A stretch of DNA of 64,000 nt from the NCBI GenBank assembly GCA_029338835.1, contig JAQYBD010000106.1, positions 18,623 to 82,622 of the forward strand. The letters run 5' to 3'. Origin of the DNA: Selenomonadaceae bacterium (lineage in GTDB: Bacteria; Bacillota; Negativicutes; Selenomonadales; Selenomonadaceae). Shown one piece after another: positions 61,216 to 64,000 of this stretch. Positions within the stretch are counted from its first letter, which is position 1. Each line of letters begins with the position of its first letter. The notes beneath the pieces are model-generated. The model was not told the DNA's origin, did no database searches, and saw only the letters and a program-made list of their open reading frames with translations. A program made the translations under genes and the position numbers.

Positions 61216-62745
61216 GTGTCCAAATCCATCATGCTCATGGGAACGAGCTCTCATGTCGGCAAAAGCATCCTGACGACGGCACTCTGCCGCATCTTTCACC
61301 GCGAGGGACGCCGTGTCGTGCCATTCAAGGCGCAGAATATGGCGCTGAATTCCTATGTGACCAAAGAGGGGCTGGAAATGGGACGGGCGCAAGTGGCCCA
61401 GGCTGAGGCTGCTGGCCTTGAGCCGATGGTCGACATGAATCCTGTCCTCCTGAAACCGACGGGGCATTCCTGCTCCCAGGTCATCCTCGAAGGCCGCCCG
61501 GTCGGCAATATGAGTGCGCGGGAATATCATAAGGGCTATTCTCTGCAGGCATTCGGTGCGGTCAAGGCCGCACTCGGCCGCCTGCAGCAGGAATACGATA
61601 CGCTTGTCATCGAGGGGGCGGGCAGTCCGGCAGAAATCAATCTCAAAGACCACGATATCGTCAACATGCGGGTGGCTAAATACCTGCAGGCTCCGGTGCT
61701 GCTCATCGCGGATATTGACCGCGGCGGTGCGCTGGCATCGCTCGTCGGTACGCTGGAACTCCTCGATGAGGAGGAGCGCGCCCTGGTCAAGGGCTTGGTG
61801 ATCAACAAGTTCCGCGGTGATGTCTCGCTCCTGACGCCGGCCGTCGATTTCCTCGAGAAGAAGACGGGCAAGCCTGTTCTTGGCATCGTGCCGTATCTCG
61901 AGCATCTAGGCATCGAGGATGAAGATTCGGTTTCGCTGGAGGATAAGGCAGCCATGCCGCATGGTGAGGCGGAAATCCGCATTGCGGTCATTGAGACGCC
62001 GAAACTCTCAAACTTCACGGATTTCGATGCTCTGGCGGAAGAACCAGATGTCGAAGTGGATTATGTGCGTACGCCCGAAGAACTCGGTCATCCCGACCTC
62101 ATCATCCTGCCGGGCTCCAAGAATACGACGGAGGATCTGCTGCATCTGCGCAAGACCGGCATGGAGGCGGCTATCCGTGACTGCACGGATCGCGGCATCC
62201 CGCTTATCGGCATCTGCGGCGGGTATCAGATGCTCGGCTGCCGACTCGAGGATCCCGAGCATGTGGAATCCGGTCATGAGGCCGTGGACGGCCTGGGCTA
62301 TCTGCCGATGATCACGACTTTCACGCAGGAAAAGCGCACCGTCCAGGTGACAGCGGCTTGCCCGGCCTTGGATTTCTTCCATGGGCACTTGACGGCAACG
62401 GATATGCCGGGCTATGAGATCCACATGGGGCGCACGGAATTCCTGAAACAGATCCCGCATCCCTTCCATATCGTGCGCCAGGGCGATGTTCCTGCTGACT
62501 ACTGGGATGGAGCGGTGAGCAGCGACCAGCTCGTGTTTGGCACGTATATCCATGGCCTATTCGACCACGACGGTTTCCGCCGCCAGCTCATCAACATCCT
62601 GCGCAGCTGCCGCGGCCTCTCGCCGCTGGCCGTTCAGCGCAGCCGGTGGCAGGAAAAGGAAGAAGCCTATAATCGGCTGGCGGATACGGTGGCGGCAAGC
62701 CTTGACATGGAGAAGCTCGCCGCCATCATGGGGGATCGTCCATGA
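61216..62745 (+). CDS. cobQ: Cobyric acid synthase
   Basis: It amidates the b, d, e and g side chains (CbiP). The 509-residue protein has the N-terminal ATPase MLMGTSSHVGKSILTTALC, FKAQNMALNSYVT and EGAGSPAEINL, and a glutamine amidotransferase domain with the nucleophile in GICGGYQMLG and the late His in YIHGLFDHD. It starts with GTG after a GGGGGA site and overlaps cbiB by 4 bases. Confidence 0.96.
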   Translation: MSKSIMLMGTSSHVGKSILTTALCRIFHREGRRVVPFKAQNMALNSYVTKEGLEMGRAQVAQAEAAGLEPMVDMNPVLLKPTGHSCSQVILEGRPVGNMSAREYHKGYSLQAFGAVKAALGRLQQEYDTLVIEGAGSPAEINLKDHDIVNMRVAKYLQAPVLLIADIDRGGALASLVGTLELLDEEERALVKGLVINKFRGDVSLLTPAVDFLEKKTGKPVLGIVPYLEHLGIEDEDSVSLEDKAAMPHGEAEIRIAVIETPKLSNFTDFDALAEEPDVEVDYVRTPEELGHPDLIILPGSKNTTEDLLHLRKTGMEAAIRDCTDRGIPLIGICGGYQMLGCRLEDPEHVESGHEAVDGLGYLPMITTFTQEKRTVQVTAACPALDFFHGHLTATDMPGYEIHMGRTEFLKQIPHPFHIVRQGDVPADYWDGAVSSDQLVFGTYIHGLFDHDGFRRQLINILRSCRGLSPLAVQRSRWQEKEEAYNRLADTVAASLDMEKLAAIMGDRP

Positions 62746-63692
62746 ATGTAGCAATCCTGGCCTTTGTCATCGATACGATCATCGGCGATCCCCGCACGAA
62801 ATTCCATCCTGTCGTACTGATCGGCAAGCTCATATCCCTGCTTGAACGCTTCTATTATCGGGCGGAAGACAGCAATGGGCGGAAGTTCTTCTCGGGAGCC
62901 ATCCTGGTGCTGATCGTGCTGTTCCTCACCTATGATGCGGCTGCGGCATTGCTTTATCTCTCGTATTACATCCCTTGGGAATGGGGGAGGGAACTGGTCG
63001 CTGCAATGCTGCTTTCGTTCACGATTTCACCGCAGAGCCTTGCCAAGGCAGGCAAGGGCATCTATGCACTCCTGATTACCGGGGATCTTGCGGAAGCGCG
63101 CAAGAAAGTGGGCTGGATCGTTGGCCGCGATACGGACAAGCTCGACGACAGCGAGATTGCCCGCGCTACAGTGGAGACCATCGCTGAGAACACCGTGGAC
63201 GGCATCATCTCGCCGCTTTTCTTTTTCGTGATTGGCGGGGTGCCGCTGGCCTTTCTCTATCGTGCAGCCAACACCATGGATTCGATGCTGGGCTATAAGA
63301 ATGAGAAATACCTTTATTTCGGGCGGGCTGCCGCGAGACTCGACGATGTCCTGAACTACATCCCGGCACGCCTGACGGGACTCCTGTTCGTGGCGGCAGC
63401 CTCGCTGCTGGGCTTTGATGCCGGCCATGCCTTCCGGATGATGCGCCGGGATGCCGACAAGCATCCGAGCCCGAACGGCGGGTATGCTGAGGCCACGGTG
63501 GCAGGAGCGCTGCACATCCGTCTCGGCGGCATCAACAGCTACTTCGGCAAGAAGTCTTTCCGCGCCTACATGGGGGAGGCCATCGAAGCCACAGCTCCCA
63601 AGCACATCATGGAATGCATCCGCATGATGTACACGGCAACGGTCCTGTTCCTGATTCTCGCCTATGCCGTGCTGAAGTTCATGGGACTTTGA
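62742..63692 (+). CDS. cbiB: Adenosylcobinamide-phosphate synthase
   Basis: A membrane enzyme that attaches aminopropanol phosphate to adenosylcobyric acid. The 316-residue protein has several hydrophobic helices and the CbiB/CobD family motifs DTIIGDPRTKFHPVVLIGKLIS, ARATVETIAENTVDGIISPLF, ANTMDSMLGYKNEKY and KHPSPNGGYAEATVAGAL. It is the last cobalamin gene visible. A hairpin starts 20 bases after its stop. Confidence 0.95.
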   Translation: MNVAILAFVIDTIIGDPRTKFHPVVLIGKLISLLERFYYRAEDSNGRKFFSGAILVLIVLFLTYDAAAALLYLSYYIPWEWGRELVAAMLLSFTISPQSLAKAGKGIYALLITGDLAEARKKVGWIVGRDTDKLDDSEIARATVETIAENTVDGIISPLFFFVIGGVPLAFLYRAANTMDSMLGYKNEKYLYFGRAAARLDDVLNYIPARLTGLLFVAAASLLGFDAGHAFRMMRRDADKHPSPNGGYAEATVAGALHIRLGGINSYFGKKSFRAYMGEAIEATAPKHIMECIRMMYTATVLFLILAYAVLKFMGL

Positions 63693-63711
63693 TGGGTAAC
63701 TAAACTGTTGC

Positions 63712-63752
63712 CAGATATTTACTCAAACGGATAAATATCTGTAAAATTTTAT
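63712..63752 (+). terminator. Hairpin terminator after cbiB
   Basis: CAGATATTTA (63712-63721) and TAAATATCTG (63732-63741) pair perfectly, followed by TAAAATTTTAT. The stem is AT-rich, so the strength is uncertain. Confidence 0.55.
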
Positions 63753-63783
63753 CGACAGAATACCCTTCGTATCAGGAAAACTG

Positions 63784-64000
63784 GTGCGAACTCAGTGTTA
63801 AATGCTTTTAATCCCTAAGAGCCTCACAACGAAACAGCAGCTGGAAACGGCAAGCTGAGTGGTGCGAAAGCAGAAAAAACGTGAGGATGGCATAAGGTGA
63901 AACAAAACGAATCAGTGCTGGCGAAAGGCAAAGCGTGACACGCCAGAAACGTTCGCCCTAAGTGCTAAGACAATGGGTGTTTAGCAGGGAAAGCCCTAAA
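63784..64000 (+). mobile_element. Probable group II intron, 5' part (truncated by window end)
   Basis: The sequence from GTGCGAACTC onward looks like group II intron domain I: a GTGCG-type 5' end, no open frame, several short stems closed by GAAA tetraloops (GCGAAAGC near 63868, GGCGAAAGGC near 63926), a CTCAC/GTGAG pair, and a stem TGCTAA/TTAGCA around GACAATGGGTGT that recalls CTAAAGACAATCGGGT of the Lactococcus Ll.LtrB intron. The catalytic domain V and any intron-encoded protein would lie beyond the window. It could be another large structured RNA. Confidence 0.55.

Overview
The window reads as a GC-rich, strictly anaerobic, diderm member of the Firmicutes, most likely Negativicutes of the Selenomonas/Mitsuokella group. 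This assignment is inference. It rests on a Firmicutes-type housekeeping order (clpC-radA; def-fmt-rsmB-rlmN-prpC-prkC-rsgA-rpe), a PTP-like phytase homologue of the ruminal Selenomonas type, a fumarate reductase with a Tat signal (which implies a periplasm), malate dehydrogenase, rubredoxin, a Ni-CO dehydrogenase and an anaerobic cobalamin pathway. No rRNA and no CRISPR array were seen. One tRNA is present (Leu, anticodon TAG).

Layout. 1-8.4 kb: the end of clpC, radA, a D,D-carboxypeptidase, tRNA-Leu, a TrkH/TrkA-type potassium uptake pair, a DUF5662 protein, an AlaX-like tRNA editing protein and a Gfo/Idh/MocA oxidoreductase. 8.4-13.9 kb, minus strand: a four-gene operon of a LacI-type regulator fused to a PfkB sugar kinase, ribokinase, a DcuC-family permease and a nucleoside hydrolase, behind one strong promoter and a palindromic operator. 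It looks like a nucleoside/ribose salvage system. 14-18.5 kb: accC, uvrC and a LysR regulator. 18.5-22.4 kb: a three-gene fumarate reductase of the Tat-exported MfrABE type, with a LysR-type palindrome at about -65 of its likely promoter. 22.5-29.6 kb: PHP phosphoesterase, rubredoxin, mdh, an OhrR-like regulator, tadA, a PTP-like phosphatase and a CO dehydrogenase with a histidine-rich N-terminal tail. 29.7-37.3 kb: a metallo-beta-lactamase-fold protein, cyclophilin lipoprotein, GIY-YIG protein, greA, lysS, an M20 amidohydrolase, a metal-dependent amidohydrolase and pepT.

37.4-50.1 kb is a long plus-strand housekeeping run: def, fmt, a DUF116 protein, rsmB, rlmN, then two FHA proteins, a PP2C phosphatase, a RodA/FtsW protein, a transpeptidase PBP and a PASTA kinase (an actinobacterial-style cell-wall signalling cassette), then rsgA and rpe. 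50.1-52.7 kb holds queC, folE2 and a flippase-like membrane protein. 52.7-63.7 kb is a cobalamin operon of the early-cobalt-insertion (anaerobic) type, cbiD-E-T-F-G-H-J-C-A, cobU, cobQ/cbiP, cbiB. It lacks cbiL and a cobaltochelatase within the window. About 90 bases after cbiB the window ends inside what looks like the 5' part of a group II intron.

The most interesting items are the regulator-kinase fusion and its operon, the exported fumarate reductase whose covalent-FAD histidine position is alanine, the His-rich CO dehydrogenase with a perfect inverted repeat over its promoter, a divergent PTP-like phytase homologue, and the putative group II intron. Start sites were chosen by Shine-Dalgarno spacing and family length. 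No database search or folding was run.
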